A stretch of 64,000 nt of DNA from Dorea longicatena (GTDB lineage Bacteria; Bacillota; Clostridia; Lachnospirales; Lachnospiraceae), in the NCBI RefSeq assembly GCF_024168045.1, contig NZ_CP100126.1, positions 2,125,501-2,189,500 on the forward strand. Direction: 5' to 3'. The notes under the pieces were generated by a model, which saw only the letters and a program-made list of their open reading frames with translations, was not told the origin of the DNA and did no database searches. A program made the translations under genes and the position numbers. Of this stretch, positions 9,742 to 18,595 are shown piece after piece; position 1 is the first letter of the stretch; each line of letters begins with the position of its first letter.

Positions 9742-11199
9742 TTATACATTCTCTACATTCATTCCTTTGAGAATTCTCTGATTCTTCTCTTCCACATTCA
9801 GCTTTTCCGTAAATGCTTTCGTTTCTTTTACTATGACTTTGCTGAGTACAAGCAAGGCTATCAGATTCGGGATTGCCATCAATGCATTGAAGATATCTGC
9901 GATATTCCATACTGCCGCAACCGTCATATATGGTCCGATGAATACACATATAATATAAAGCCATCTATACGCTCTTACAGCTTTCATATTCTTATTAAAC
10001 AGATATTCCAGGCATCGTTCTCCGTAATAATCCCATCCAAGAATCGTTGTAAATGCAAAGAATACCAGACAAATCATCAATGCAAAGGATGCCACAACCG
10101 GCGGGAACGGAAGTCCCTTCTGGAAGGCCGCTGTCGTAATTTCCACACCTTCCAGTCCCGTATTCCATGTTCCTGTAATGACAATAGAAAGTCCTGTCAT
10201 CGTACAGATCACGATCGTATCAATAAATGTACCTGTCATTGACACCAGTCCCTGTCTTGCAGGTTCTTTGGTCTGTGCTGCAGCCGCTGCGATCGGCGCG
10301 CTTCCAAGTCCGGATTCATTCGAGAAGATTCCTCTGGCAATACCTTTCTGCATTGCTACAATCATACTTCCCATTGCGCCACCGGCCAGTGCGCTTCCGG
10401 TAAATGCTGATTTTACAATTGTTACAATAGCTGCCGGAATTGCGGTAATATTTGTCACCATGATAATGACTGCCAATACTACATACAGAACCGCCATGAA
10501 CGGAACGACGATCTCAGATACTTTTGCAATTCTCTTGATTCCACCTAATACAACCATTCCGACACATACCGTCAGTACCAGACAGGATATTACAGTTGCC
10601 CATGAATAATCATTTCCAAATAATGCTACTGTATGCGCCATGTCCGGATCAAAAAAGTTACGGACTGCAGATGAGATACCATTCACCTGTGTAAATGTAC
10701 CGATTCCGAACAATCCGACTCCTGCCCCGAAGAATGCAAATATCTTTGCAAGCCATCTGAACTTTACGCCCATTCCATTCTCAATGTAATAAAATGGTCC
10801 GCCAAGTACATGCCCGTCTTCATCGATTGTACGATATTTTACTGCCAGAAGACCTTCTGAATACTTTGTTGCCATTCCTAAAAATGCTGTCAGGATCATC
10901 CAGAATAACGCTCCCGGTCCACCTGCAGAAATTGCAGTTGCCACACCGACGATATTACCGGTACCGATTGTTGCCGATAATGCGGTACAAAGAGCTCCAA
11001 AGCTGGTTACTTCTCCGTGTCCGTCTTCTTCATTTTTCACCATGAATTTTAACGCTTTCCCAAGATACCTTACCTGAAGAAGGCCCAAGCGCACAGTCAG
11101 AAAAATTCCTGTGACCAGAATTAAGATGATTAACGGAAGTCCCCATACGACTCCGTCAAACCATGTGATAAAAGTGTCAATACGTCCAAAAATTCCCAT
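9742..11199 (-). CDS. Alanine/glycine:cation symporter (AGCS family)
   Basis: A 485-residue polytopic protein of the AGCS family, which couples Na+ or H+ entry to uptake of alanine or glycine. Family signatures include LSATIGTGNIVGVATAI, GGPGALFWM, GIFSNESGLGSAPIAAAAA and a C-terminal GWDYYGERC. GGAGGAATGAATT precedes the ATG. A glycine riboswitch directly upstream makes glycine the likely substrate. Such switches sit before both degradation and transport genes, so whether it imports glycine or exports excess is not settled by sequence. A second AGCS gene at 38097-39494 lacks the riboswitch. Confidence 0.93.
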   Translation of the reverse strand: MGIFGRIDTFITWFDGVVWGLPLIILILVTGIFLTVRLGLLQVRYLGKALKFMVKNEEDGHGEVTSFGALCTALSATIGTGNIVGVATAISAGGPGALFWMILTAFLGMATKYSEGLLAVKYRTIDEDGHVLGGPFYYIENGMGVKFRWLAKIFAFFGAGVGLFGIGTFTQVNGISSAVRNFFDPDMAHTVALFGNDYSWATVISCLVLTVCVGMVVLGGIKRIAKVSEIVVPFMAVLYVVLAVIIMVTNITAIPAAIVTIVKSAFTGSALAGGAMGSMIVAMQKGIARGIFSNESGLGSAPIAAAAAQTKEPARQGLVSMTGTFIDTIVICTMTGLSIVITGTWNTGLEGVEITTAAFQKGLPFPPVVASFALMICLVFFAFTTILGWDYYGERCLEYLFNKNMKAVRAYRWLYIICVFIGPYMTVAAVWNIADIFNALMAIPNLIALLVLSKVIVKETKAFTEKLNVEEKNQRILKGMNVENV

Positions 11200-11212
11200 A
11201 ATTCATTCCTCC

Positions 11213-11300
11213 ATCCTTTTGCCTGAGAGATTTGCAGATCTGTTTTCTGCTTACACCTTCGGCGCTTTTCATTTCATTACGAAAAGACTCTCCTGAGTTT
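11213..11300 (-). promoter_or_regulatory. Glycine riboswitch, single aptamer
   Basis: On the minus strand: CTCAGGAGAGTC, GCGCCGAAGGTGTAAGC and AAATCTCTCAGGCAAAAGGA, the three conserved blocks of the gcvT aptamer, in order. The last block ends about 6 bases before the symporter's GGAGG, so ligand binding could affect translation. Only one aptamer is present rather than the common tandem. No clear terminator lies between aptamer and start. Confidence 0.92.
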
Positions 11301-11456
11301 TTTATGATAACGTAATCGCATTGCAGCAAATTCGTCAAAGTAATTGTCATTATTTTGAGAATAAATCCTCACCCAAATCGCTTTAGCACGTCTTTGCTTT
11401 AGCACGATGTAGGATAGCTTATCATGAATCTTTACATATAGCAAGATATTTTATAA

Positions 11457-11511
11457 TTAAAAATGCAGGCAGCATTTATAAGTTATAATTATAATTTCTG
11501 TCTGCATCTGT
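11457..11511 (-). terminator. Probable terminator of the DUF3877-like gene
   Basis: Minus-strand ATGCAGACAG and CTGCCTGCAT pair with one mismatch, with an AT-rich self-complementary loop, followed by TTTTTAA. It lies 26 bases beyond the stop codon at 11537. Confidence 0.65.
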
Positions 11512-11536
11512 ATTTTTATTCTTTTCCGACTGCCTT

Positions 11537-12070
11537 TCAGAATCCGAAATCTGCATAATCTTCCGGCAAAAAACGGTGATAGATCATATGACACCCTTCG
11601 TCCTTAAAGCAGTAATAGTATTCGTCCTCATTTTCTTCCGGAAATCTTACCCAAAAGTCAAATTCTCCGTTGTGCATATCTCCCACCCTGATATCTTTTG
11701 CCTCTTTCTGAAATATCGCAAGGATATCTTCTTTTTTGATTCCGTGATTCATCATCAGCTCCACCAGCTTTTTGATGAATTCATTTTCTGCCGTATGTTC
11801 ATGTACATAGACACTTCCCTGTTCTGGAATATGCAGGCAGAATCTGTCTTTTTTGTGCGTCACACAGATATCTCCGAGTTTTTTCTTTACTTCTTCCGGG
11901 AACTGTTCCAGACGTGTCTGCATCTCATCCACATCGTCATCCGCCTCAAAGAAATGATTGAGGGAAATCAATGGATAATACAAACGGATCTCTTCTTTTC
12001 GAAATCCAAGTTTTGCCTGTTCTTCTTTTATAATATCGATCAAATTTTTTTCCAGACGTTTAAATCCCAT
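11537..12070 (-). CDS. DUF3877-like uncharacterised protein
   Basis: A 177-residue soluble, acidic protein without signal or membrane segments. The N-terminus (GFKRLEKNLIDIIKEEQ) and the aromatic, acidic C-terminus (EDEYYYCFKDEG, MIYHRFLPEDY) resemble the DUF3877 family common in Lachnospiraceae; this is from memory, not a search. No catalytic motif is visible. AAGGAG is about 14 bases before the ATG, a long spacing, so the start is not certain. It is monocistronic, opposite in direction to pyrC. Confidence 0.7.
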   Translation of the reverse strand: MGFKRLEKNLIDIIKEEQAKLGFRKEEIRLYYPLISLNHFFEADDDVDEMQTRLEQFPEEVKKKLGDICVTHKKDRFCLHIPEQGSVYVHEHTAENEFIKKLVELMMNHGIKKEDILAIFQKEAKDIRVGDMHNGEFDFWVRFPEENEDEYYYCFKDEGCHMIYHRFLPEDYADFGF

Positions 12071-12217
12071 TTCTGTTCTACGTGCTCCTTTTATTTCTCA
12101 TATATTCAGCTTTCCTGTTCCATGTCTCTTAATTGACAAGCCCATTTCCAATACATTATACTACATTTATAATATTTACTGTATTTTAACATCAGATTTT
12201 TAAGGAGGAAATTTATC

Positions 12218-13483
12218 ATGATCATCAAACATGGACTTGTGGTAGATCCGGCATCTGGTCTGTCCGAGCATATGGATATACTGGTGAAGAACGGAAAAAT
12301 TGTAAGGATCGCATCTGAAATTTCAGAAGATTCAGAGGAGATTCTGGAAGCCGGAGGACTCATTGTCGGACCGGGACTCATCGATACACATGTACATTTC
12401 CGTGATCCGGGATTTACATATAAAGAAGATATCCATACAGGAGCAAAGGCATCTGCAAAAGGCGGGTTTACTACTGTAATCTGTATGGCGAATACATCCC
12501 CTACGGTCGACAATACAGACACCCTAAAAGATAATCTTGCACGTGCTTCCAAAGAAGATATCCGTATCTTCCAGGCTGCTGCAATCTCCCGTTCATTAAA
12601 GGGCCGGGACGAAGTAGACATGCTTGCATTAAAAGAAGCCGGGGCATGCGGATTTACCGATGACGGCATCCCTCTTCTGAATGCTGAGTTCTGCTATCAG
12701 GCGATGAAAAATGCCGCAAAGTTAAACGTTCCGATCAGTCTTCACGAAGAAGACCCGGCTTTTATCCGCAACAATGGAATCAATCATGGCAAAGTATCCG
12801 ATGCACTCGGCATCTACGGTTCTCCATCCATTGCCGAAGAAGCACTGGTGGCAAGAGACTGTCTTCTGGCGCTCCGTTCCGGTGCAGATGTTGTAATCCA
12901 GCATATCAGTTCCGGTGTATCGATTGATCTGATCCGTACATACAAAAAACTGGGGGCAAAATTACACGCTGAGGCAACACCGCACCACTTCTCCTTAACA
13001 GAAGACGCTGTTTTGGAACATGGCACGTTGGCAAAGATGAATCCGCCGCTTCGTACGGAAAATGACCGCCAGCAGATTATTGCAGGACTCGCTGATGGAA
13101 CTATTGACCTGATTGCTACGGATCATGCCCCACACAGCACAGAAGAAAAATCCAAACCGATCACAGAAGCCCCAAGCGGCATTATCGGTCTCGAGACCTC
13201 CCTTGCACTCGGTATCACCAACCTTGTAAAGCCCGGATATCTGACCATGATACAACTTCTGGAAAAAATGACAGTGAACCCGGCAAAGCTATACCATCTG
13301 CCTTACGGAACAATTCAGGAAGGTGCAGATGCAGACTTTGTTATATTTGACCCTGATGAAACATGGATCCCGAAAGAATATGCTTCCAAATCATCAAACT
13401 CACCATTTACCGGAAAGGAACTTACCGGTAAGGTGAAATATACGATTTGCGGAGGAAACGTCGTATATTCTGATATAAAATAA
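12218..13483 (+). CDS. pyrC: Dihydroorotase
   Basis: A 421-residue class I dihydroorotase, which cyclises N-carbamoyl-aspartate to dihydroorotate in pyrimidine synthesis. The metal-binding DTHVHFRDPG follows GPGLI near residues 48-62; later come SLHEEDP, VIQHISS and the ATDHAPHS motif near residue 300 with the catalytic Asp. TAAGGAGGAAATTTATC gives a strong ribosome-binding site. The rest of the pyr pathway is not nearby. Its stop is 2 bases before the inverted-repeat element at 13486. Confidence 0.97.
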   Translation: MIIKHGLVVDPASGLSEHMDILVKNGKIVRIASEISEDSEEILEAGGLIVGPGLIDTHVHFRDPGFTYKEDIHTGAKASAKGGFTTVICMANTSPTVDNTDTLKDNLARASKEDIRIFQAAAISRSLKGRDEVDMLALKEAGACGFTDDGIPLLNAEFCYQAMKNAAKLNVPISLHEEDPAFIRNNGINHGKVSDALGIYGSPSIAEEALVARDCLLALRSGADVVIQHISSGVSIDLIRTYKKLGAKLHAEATPHHFSLTEDAVLEHGTLAKMNPPLRTENDRQQIIAGLADGTIDLIATDHAPHSTEEKSKPITEAPSGIIGLETSLALGITNLVKPGYLTMIQLLEKMTVNPAKLYHLPYGTIQEGADADFVIFDPDETWIPKEYASKSSNSPFTGKELTGKVKYTICGGNVVYSDIK

Positions 13484-13485
13484 GC

Positions 13486-14101
13486 TTGGGATTTAATTCA
13501 GGAAGGCTGTGGATACCCGAACCGGAATAAAGCTTGAAAAGGTGTTCCTGTTCAGGTTCCATCGGCGGGTCAATTCTAAAGGGGCAAAATTCTGCTAAAA
13601 GCAGGCTTTCAAAATTTGAAACTCGGCATACGCCTCAGACAGTCAAATTTTGAAAACCCAACGCAGAATTTTGCCCCTTAAGAATTACCAACGCCTCTTT
13701 CACATTCACTGGAACGCCTTTCCAAGTTTTATTCCGTGTGTATCAAATGCCTTACGAATGAAATGGCAATTGCGTAACCGTAGTGTCCTCCACCGGGTTA
13801 CACTTCCGGACATTTTATTTATTAACATCCGCTGCCAGTCACGACTTGAAGGAAACAATAGATAAGGATTATTGTGAATGTGGAATGCCATTAGAAATAG
13901 TTAGAGAGTCAGAAGCACCGTTAAAGGAACGAAGCGAACGTGTTTGAGGCGAACGCCGAGTTTGAGCGTAGTTCCTTTGCTTTTAGGTGATTCTGACTCT
14001 CTTAGTGTTTCTTATGGTATGGAACCTGAACAAGAAGCCTTATCTATTGTTTCCTTCAAGGACTGAGAGGCCGCTTCCCCAGTTAATAAATTAAATCCCA
14101 A
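13486..14101. repeat. Nested inverted-repeat element of unknown class, non-coding
   Basis: This stretch has no convincing gene but is full of paired arms. The outermost are TTGGGATTTAATT (13486-13498) and AATTAAATCCCAA (14089-14101). Inside, 13523-13548 pairs with 13711-13736 (26 bases, about four mismatches); 13572-13595 with 13663-13686 (23 of 24); 13607-13619 with 13643-13655 (perfect); 13549-13562 with 14019-14032 (perfect); 13817-13826 with 14082-14091 (perfect); 13845-13867 with 14038-14060 (perfect 23); 13904-13919 with 13986-14001 (15 of 16); 13923-13930 with 13971-13978 (perfect). It fills the gap between two convergent genes from stop to stop. It could be a MITE-like element, several palindromes inserted into each other, or a large structured RNA. 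No target-site duplication was seen. Confidence 0.85.
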
Positions 14102-15043
14102 TTACCCTAAATACACAACCTTATCTTCCGGCTCTGCGGCTGGTTCCATATCGATCAGATACAATACCGGCTGTTTGTTTCCAAAGGAACTTACTGCCTC
14201 GTACTCGAATCTTGCACGGATCTGCATCCAGGATTTTGTCTTTGCATCAATTTTCATTTCTGCCTTACATGGATATCCGTAATAACGTACATCGTCCGCA
14301 CAGCAGGTCATGATCTCTCTGACCGGAACGAACATATTGTCCGGCATCCCCTTTGGTCGAAAGATCTGTCCTTTAAAATCAATCTCTTTATGAAGATATA
14401 ATTCCGGATGATCATATGCATCCACATACCATACTCCAAAGTCTACATCGTCCAGCACAATCTTATCACCTTTTACGTCATATGGAAGATCTTCTTCAGA
14501 CGGTTCTATGATCTTACCCTGCATATCTTCAAAAAGGAGCTGTGCCATCGGGTTCTGCACTTTCAGTGCCCGTCTGAATCCTGATCTGTTAACGCCGTCT
14601 GCACAGCGGTTTACAACGATCAGTTCTGATTCTGTCAGCTGTTCCATCAGCATATTTCTCATATTCATCAGATACATATCCAATGTCATACCATTAACGG
14701 TTGAATATACGCCCTGCAGCTCGAAGCTTCTTGGATATCTGATCGAAAGCAGATCTTCCAGTTTCCACATCCCGTTATATTCAATAACGATCTGTGCCGG
14801 ATGATAATTTCTTTCACAGTTTTTGAAAAATACAGTGTTCAGCTGTTCGAATTCTTCGATTTTCAGAACTGCCATATTCTTTTCTTTCAAATATTCTTCC
14901 GGATACTCTTCTTCTCCTTCTTCACAGAGAAGCAGCAGTGTAAGTCCCGGTTCGATCCATTCCTGTTCCATCAGGGTATCTTTTATCATGGTTGTTTTAC
15001 CACTGTCTAAGAATCCCGTGACGATAAACATAGGTGTTGCCAT
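14102..15043 (-). CDS. COG0523-type (CobW-like) P-loop GTPase with C-terminal DUF1980-like domain
   Basis: A 313-residue protein. The N-terminus MFIVTGFLDSGKTT is a Walker A loop of the G3E GTPase family (CobW, YjiA, ZNG1 relatives), but the usual CxCC metal motif after strand two is absent. From about residue 215 the sequence changes to FKGQIFRPKGMPDNMFVPVREIMTCCADD in outline (FKGQIF, VPVREIMTCCADD), resembling the YcgQ/DUF1980 (TIGR03943) C-terminal domain, which carries a CC-x-D signature. GAGGTGCGGGT precedes the ATG. A second COG0523 gene is 34 bases upstream, so both are probably one unit in metal handling. The fusion is my reading of short motifs. Confidence 0.8.
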   Translation of the reverse strand: MATPMFIVTGFLDSGKTTMIKDTLMEQEWIEPGLTLLLLCEEGEEEYPEEYLKEKNMAVLKIEEFEQLNTVFFKNCERNYHPAQIVIEYNGMWKLEDLLSIRYPRSFELQGVYSTVNGMTLDMYLMNMRNMLMEQLTESELIVVNRCADGVNRSGFRRALKVQNPMAQLLFEDMQGKIIEPSEEDLPYDVKGDKIVLDDVDFGVWYVDAYDHPELYLHKEIDFKGQIFRPKGMPDNMFVPVREIMTCCADDVRYYGYPCKAEMKIDAKTKSWMQIRARFEYEAVSSFGNKQPVLYLIDMEPAAEPEDKVVYLG

Positions 15044-15077
15044 ACCCGCACCTCTTTCCTTTTTTCTATTTCCTGTC

Positions 15078-16196
15078 TTATACGTGGAATAACTTCAGAA
15101 GTTCTTCTTCCTTCAGATCTGTTCCGATTACGCAGATGCGTCCTGTATAATCCGGCTGACCTTCTCTTACTTCGTATTCTTCCGGTACTAAATCAAACTG
15201 TTTCCATCCTCCGTCTGTCATCTGAATGATACCTTTTGAACGAAGGATTGTTCCATACGAAGTGGTCTCCGACAACGCTTTCAGCAGATAATCCAATTCT
15301 TCTTCTGTATATTTATGAACAGTCTCTTTGCCCCAGCTTGTAAACACATCATCTGCATGATGATGGTGGTGATGATCGTGATCGTGTCCACAGCAGCAAT
15401 CGTGATCATGGTCATGATGATCGTGGTCATGATGATCGTGATTGCAGTGATCATGATGGTCGTGATCGCAGTGATCATGATCGTGGTGATCGTGGTCACA
15501 ATGGTCGTGATCGTGATCATGATGGTCATGGTGATCGTGGTCACAATGGTCGTGATCGTGATCATGATCTTCATGATCTTCAAACAGGCTCTCAATCTCA
15601 GCACCCTTTGTCAGTGCATGACTGATTGCCTCTTTGCCAAGCTCATCCCATGGTGTAGAGATGATCGTTGCTTCTGCATTTTCTTCACGAAGTGTGTGTA
15701 CGCATTCTTCTACTTTTTCATCTGTCATCATCTGTGTACGGCTTACTACGATTGTTGACGCATGCTCTACCTGATCTTTGAAGAATTCTCCAAAGTTCTT
15801 CATGTACATTTTTGCCTTTTTACCATCTACAACTGTGATTCTTCCGTCAATTTCAATGTCCGCATCTTTTTCTACAGCTTCAATTGCTCTTGCTACATCA
15901 GATAATTTTCCAACTCCTGATGGCTCAATGATTACACGGTCCGGATGATACTCATCTAATACTTTTACCAGAGCTTTGCTGAAGTCACCAACCAGTGTAC
16001 AGCAGATGCATCCTGAGTTCATCTCTGTAATCTCGATTCCTGCATCTTTTAAGAATCCGCCATCGATACCGATCTCGCCAAATTCATTCTCGATCAGCAC
16101 AAGTTTCTCTCCCGCCCATACATCACTGAGCAGCTTTTTGATAAATGTAGTTTTTCCTGCTCCGAGGAATCCTGAAATAATATCTACTTTTGTCAT
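15078..16196 (-). CDS. COG0523 (CobW-like) GTPase/metallochaperone with long His-rich stretch
   Basis: A 372-residue G3E GTPase. MTKVDIISGFLGAGKTTFIKK has the Walker A loop, GCICC near residues 62-66 is the conserved metal-binding CxCC, and IEPSGVG is the switch segment. From about residue 207 to 280 runs a stretch almost wholly of H and D with several C (HDHDHCDHDHHD-type units), then a normal CobW C-terminal domain. Such proteins deliver or buffer zinc and related divalent metals. The start is the ATG at 16196; the longer reading is rejected. The stretch is encoded by imperfect tandem repeats (15355-15585) that could vary in length by slippage. Which metal is not decidable here. Confidence 0.93.
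   Translation of the reverse strand: MTKVDIISGFLGAGKTTFIKKLLSDVWAGEKLVLIENEFGEIGIDGGFLKDAGIEITEMNSGCICCTLVGDFSKALVKVLDEYHPDRVIIEPSGVGKLSDVARAIEAVEKDADIEIDGRITVVDGKKAKMYMKNFGEFFKDQVEHASTIVVSRTQMMTDEKVEECVHTLREENAEATIISTPWDELGKEAISHALTKGAEIESLFEDHEDHDHDHDHCDHDHHDHHDHDHDHCDHDHHDHDHCDHDHHDHCNHDHHDHDHHDHDHDCCCGHDHDHHHHHHADDVFTSWGKETVHKYTEEELDYLLKALSETTSYGTILRSKGIIQMTDGGWKQFDLVPEEYEVREGQPDYTGRICVIGTDLKEEELLKLFHV
15355..15585 (-). repeat. Imperfect tandem repeat encoding the His/Asp-rich metal-binding stretch
   Basis: About 230 bases built of trinucleotide-in-frame units such as GATCATGATGGTCGTGATC on the plus strand, coding on the minus strand for alternating His and Asp with Cys every 8-12 residues. 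It lies inside the COG0523 GTPase gene. The unit length is irregular, so it is low-complexity coding sequence and not a CRISPR array. Confidence 0.85.
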
Positions 16197-16255
16197 GTTT
16201 ATTGCCTCTTTTCTATCTATTTTCAAAATTAATAAAAGTCCCGACACATATATTA

Positions 16256-16324
16256 TCACAAACAGCGGGTGGTTGCCAGTCCCCCAATTCTAATATTTTT
16301 CTCAACTTTTTATAAATCACCCGC
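16256..16324 (-). promoter_or_regulatory. Putative promoter and inverted repeat upstream of the COG0523 genes
   Basis: On the minus strand an extended -10 (TGTGATAAT) lies about 65 bases before the start, and a weak -35 (CTGGCA). GCGGGTG (16265-16271) and CACCCGC (16318-16324) form a widely spaced inverted repeat spanning the promoter. It could be an operator. No recognised Zur box was found. Confidence 0.35.
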
Positions 16325-16395
16325 AAACTCTGCTGCCTGCTGCTCATTATAGATATTTGGATTGCAGACAATTTCTTCTTGTACACATAGTTGAG

Positions 16396-16434
16396 TAAAA
16401 AAACGATATCTGTACCGGATGGTACAGATATCGT
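16396..16434 (-). terminator. Terminator of the membrane pyrophosphatase gene
   Basis: ACGATATCTGTACC and GGTACAGATATCGT form a perfect 14-bp stem, followed on the minus strand by TTTTTTT, 29 bases past the stop. Confidence 0.93.
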
Positions 16435-16463
16435 CTGCTTTTTATGATTATTCTAAAATGTTC

Positions 16464-18446
16464 TTATAATAATCCGCCGATTGACAGGAACAGTGGTGCA
16501 AATACCAGTGATACAACTGTCATCAGTTTGATCAGGATGTTGATAGATGGTCCTGATGTATCTTTGAATGGATCACCAACAGTGTCTCCAACTACAGCTG
16601 CTTTATGAGCTTCACTTCCTTTTCCACCGTGGTTACCGTCTTCGATATATTTCTTAGCATTATCCCATGCTCCACCTGCATTGGACATGAAGATTGCCAT
16701 CATAACACCTGTTACGAGCGCTCCTGCAAGAAGTCCGCCAAGTGCGGAAGGTCCAAGAAGGATTCCCACTACCAGTGGTGCAAGCACTGCCATAACACCA
16801 GGAACCAGCATCTCTTTTAATGCTGCTGTTGTTGAGATTGCAACGCATGATTTATAATCCGGCTTTTCTGTACCCTTCATGATTCCAGGCATTGTCTTGA
16901 ACTGACGTCTTACTTCTTCAATCATCTGATATGCTGCTCTTGATACAGATGACATTGTCATAGCTGAGAATAAGAATGGAAGCATTCCACCGATCAGCAT
17001 TCCGATGATTACACGTGAGTCAAGGATATCAATTGTCTTCAGATGTACTGCCTCTGCATAAGATACAAACAGGGCAAGCGCTGTCAGGGCTGCAGATCCG
17101 ATAGCGAAACCTTTACCCATAGCTGCTGTTGTGTTACCAACGGCATCCAGTTTGTCGGTGATCTGACGAACATGTGGATCCAGCTCAGACATCTCTGCAA
17201 TACCCCCGGCATTGTCCGCAATTGGTCCATAAGCATCTACAGCTACTGTAATAGCGGTAGTAGAAAGCATTCCTACAGCAGCAAGTGCAATACCGTAAAG
17301 TCCGCATGTCTGGTATGCAACAAAGATACCAACACAGATCAGAAGGATCGGGATTGCTGTAGACTTCATACCTACTGCAAGACCACTGATGATGGTTGTT
17401 GCAGATCCTGTCTCTGACTGTTCTGCAATTTCTTTCACTGATTTGTAGTCTCCGGATGTATATACTTCTGTGATGATACCGATCAGAAGTCCCACGATCA
17501 GACCGGCTACGATAGCAATCGCTGCTTTAAAATCTCCAAAGAATACTTTACTGAATACACAAGATACGATCAGTACCAATACACTTGCTACATAAGAACC
17601 TGTCTTTAATGCTTTATGTGGATTGGAATTCTCGTCACCCTTTACAAAAAATGTTCCGAGGATAGAAGCTACAAGTCCAAGTCCTGCGATCAGGAGTGGG
17701 AAGATAGCTCCCTCAGCTTTATAATATACGATTCCAAGTGTCAGTGCCGATACAAGTGCGCCTACATAAGACTCAAAAAGGTCTGCTCCCATACCTGCAA
17801 CATCACCTACGTTATCCCCTACATTATCGGCGATAACAGCCGGGTTACGCGGATCATCTTCCGGAATACCTGCTTCTACCTTACCAACAAGATCGGCTCC
17901 TACATCGGCAGCTTTTGTGTAGATACCACCACCAACACGTGCAAACAGAGCAATGGAAGAAGCTCCTAAACTAAAGCCTGTAATAATATCAACATTTTTA
18001 GTCAGGATGTAAATGATGCTGACACCAAATACACCAAAACCGGCTACACACATACCCATTACAGCTCCACCGGAGAATGCAATCGAGAGTGCTTTGTTCA
18101 TTCCTTTTTCTTTTGCTGCATTCGCAGTTCTTACATTTGCCTTTGTAGCAACTTTCATCCCGCAGAAACCTGCAAGCGTTGAGAATAAAGCTCCTACTAC
18201 AAAGCATACAGCAGTAATCCAGTTACCGATTCCGAATCCGATAAGTACGAATAATACCGCAACGAAAATAACCAGAATCTTGTACTCTGCCGTCAGAAAT
18301 GCCTGCGCACCATCACTGATCGCTGTGGCGATTTCTTTCATTCTGTCGTTTCCGGCATCCTGTCTTCCTACTCTTGCTGCCAAATAAGCTGCAAAGAGCA
18401 GTCCAAGGATTCCAAATACCGGAACGAGATACAATAACATTTCCAT
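16464..18446 (-). CDS. hppA: Membrane-bound, ion-pumping pyrophosphatase (K+-dependent type)
   Basis: A 660-residue protein with about 16 membrane helices that couples pyrophosphate hydrolysis to H+ and/or Na+ export. The substrate-site segments [28 protein letters not shown] and the C-terminal [13 protein letters not shown] are present. The segment [10 protein letters not shown] has Ala where K+-independent enzymes have Lys, which points to the K+-dependent clade, many of which pump Na+. The start at 18446 is chosen because AAGGAG lies seven bases upstream; the longer reading to 18476 is rejected. Monocistronic with a strong terminator. Ion specificity is inference. Confidence 0.96.
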   Translation of the reverse strand: MEMLLYLVPVFGILGLLFAAYLAARVGRQDAGNDRMKEIATAISDGAQAFLTAEYKILVIFVAVLFVLIGFGIGNWITAVCFVVGALFSTLAGFCGMKVATKANVRTANAAKEKGMNKALSIAFSGGAVMGMCVAGFGVFGVSIIYILTKNVDIITGFSLGASSIALFARVGGGIYTKAADVGADLVGKVEAGIPEDDPRNPAVIADNVGDNVGDVAGMGADLFESYVGALVSALTLGIVYYKAEGAIFPLLIAGLGLVASILGTFFVKGDENSNPHKALKTGSYVASVLVLIVSCVFSKVFFGDFKAAIAIVAGLIVGLLIGIITEVYTSGDYKSVKEIAEQSETGSATTIISGLAVGMKSTAIPILLICVGIFVAYQTCGLYGIALAAVGMLSTTAITVAVDAYGPIADNAGGIAEMSELDPHVRQITDKLDAVGNTTAAMGKGFAIGSAALTALALFVSYAEAVHLKTIDILDSRVIIGMLIGGMLPFLFSAMTMSSVSRAAYQMIEEVRRQFKTMPGIMKGTEKPDYKSCVAISTTAALKEMLVPGVMAVLAPLVVGILLGPSALGGLLAGALVTGVMMAIFMSNAGGAWDNAKKYIEDGNHGGKGSEAHKAAVVGDTVGDPFKDTSGPSINILIKLMTVVSLVFAPLFLSIGGLL

Positions 18447-18595
18447 AATTTTTCTCCTTCCGTCCAGCTTTCTCAACTTTATGCCGGACAGATGTATTTT
18501 AACATATTCTTGTCTTTTTATGGCGGTTTTTTTTATTTTTGTATGTTATTCCGATTTTTTTCTGTATATTGTCCAAAATGCCGACTATTCATTGA

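Noticed and set aside
13650-13891. Two short overlapping open frames inside the inverted-repeat element
   Set aside because: No ribosome-binding site or recognisable domain, and they cross the paired arms.
15315-15758. Plus-strand frame rich in I, V and M opposite the His-rich tract, and a CRISPR-like look of the repeats
   Set aside because: It is the antisense of the His/Asp codons. Repeat units are irregular, with no separate spacers.
16265-16290. Minus-strand GGGGGACTGGCAACCACCC resembling part of a SAM-I riboswitch
   Set aside because: Only isolated words match; the kink-turn and the P2-P4 helices are missing, and it overlaps the probable -35 region.
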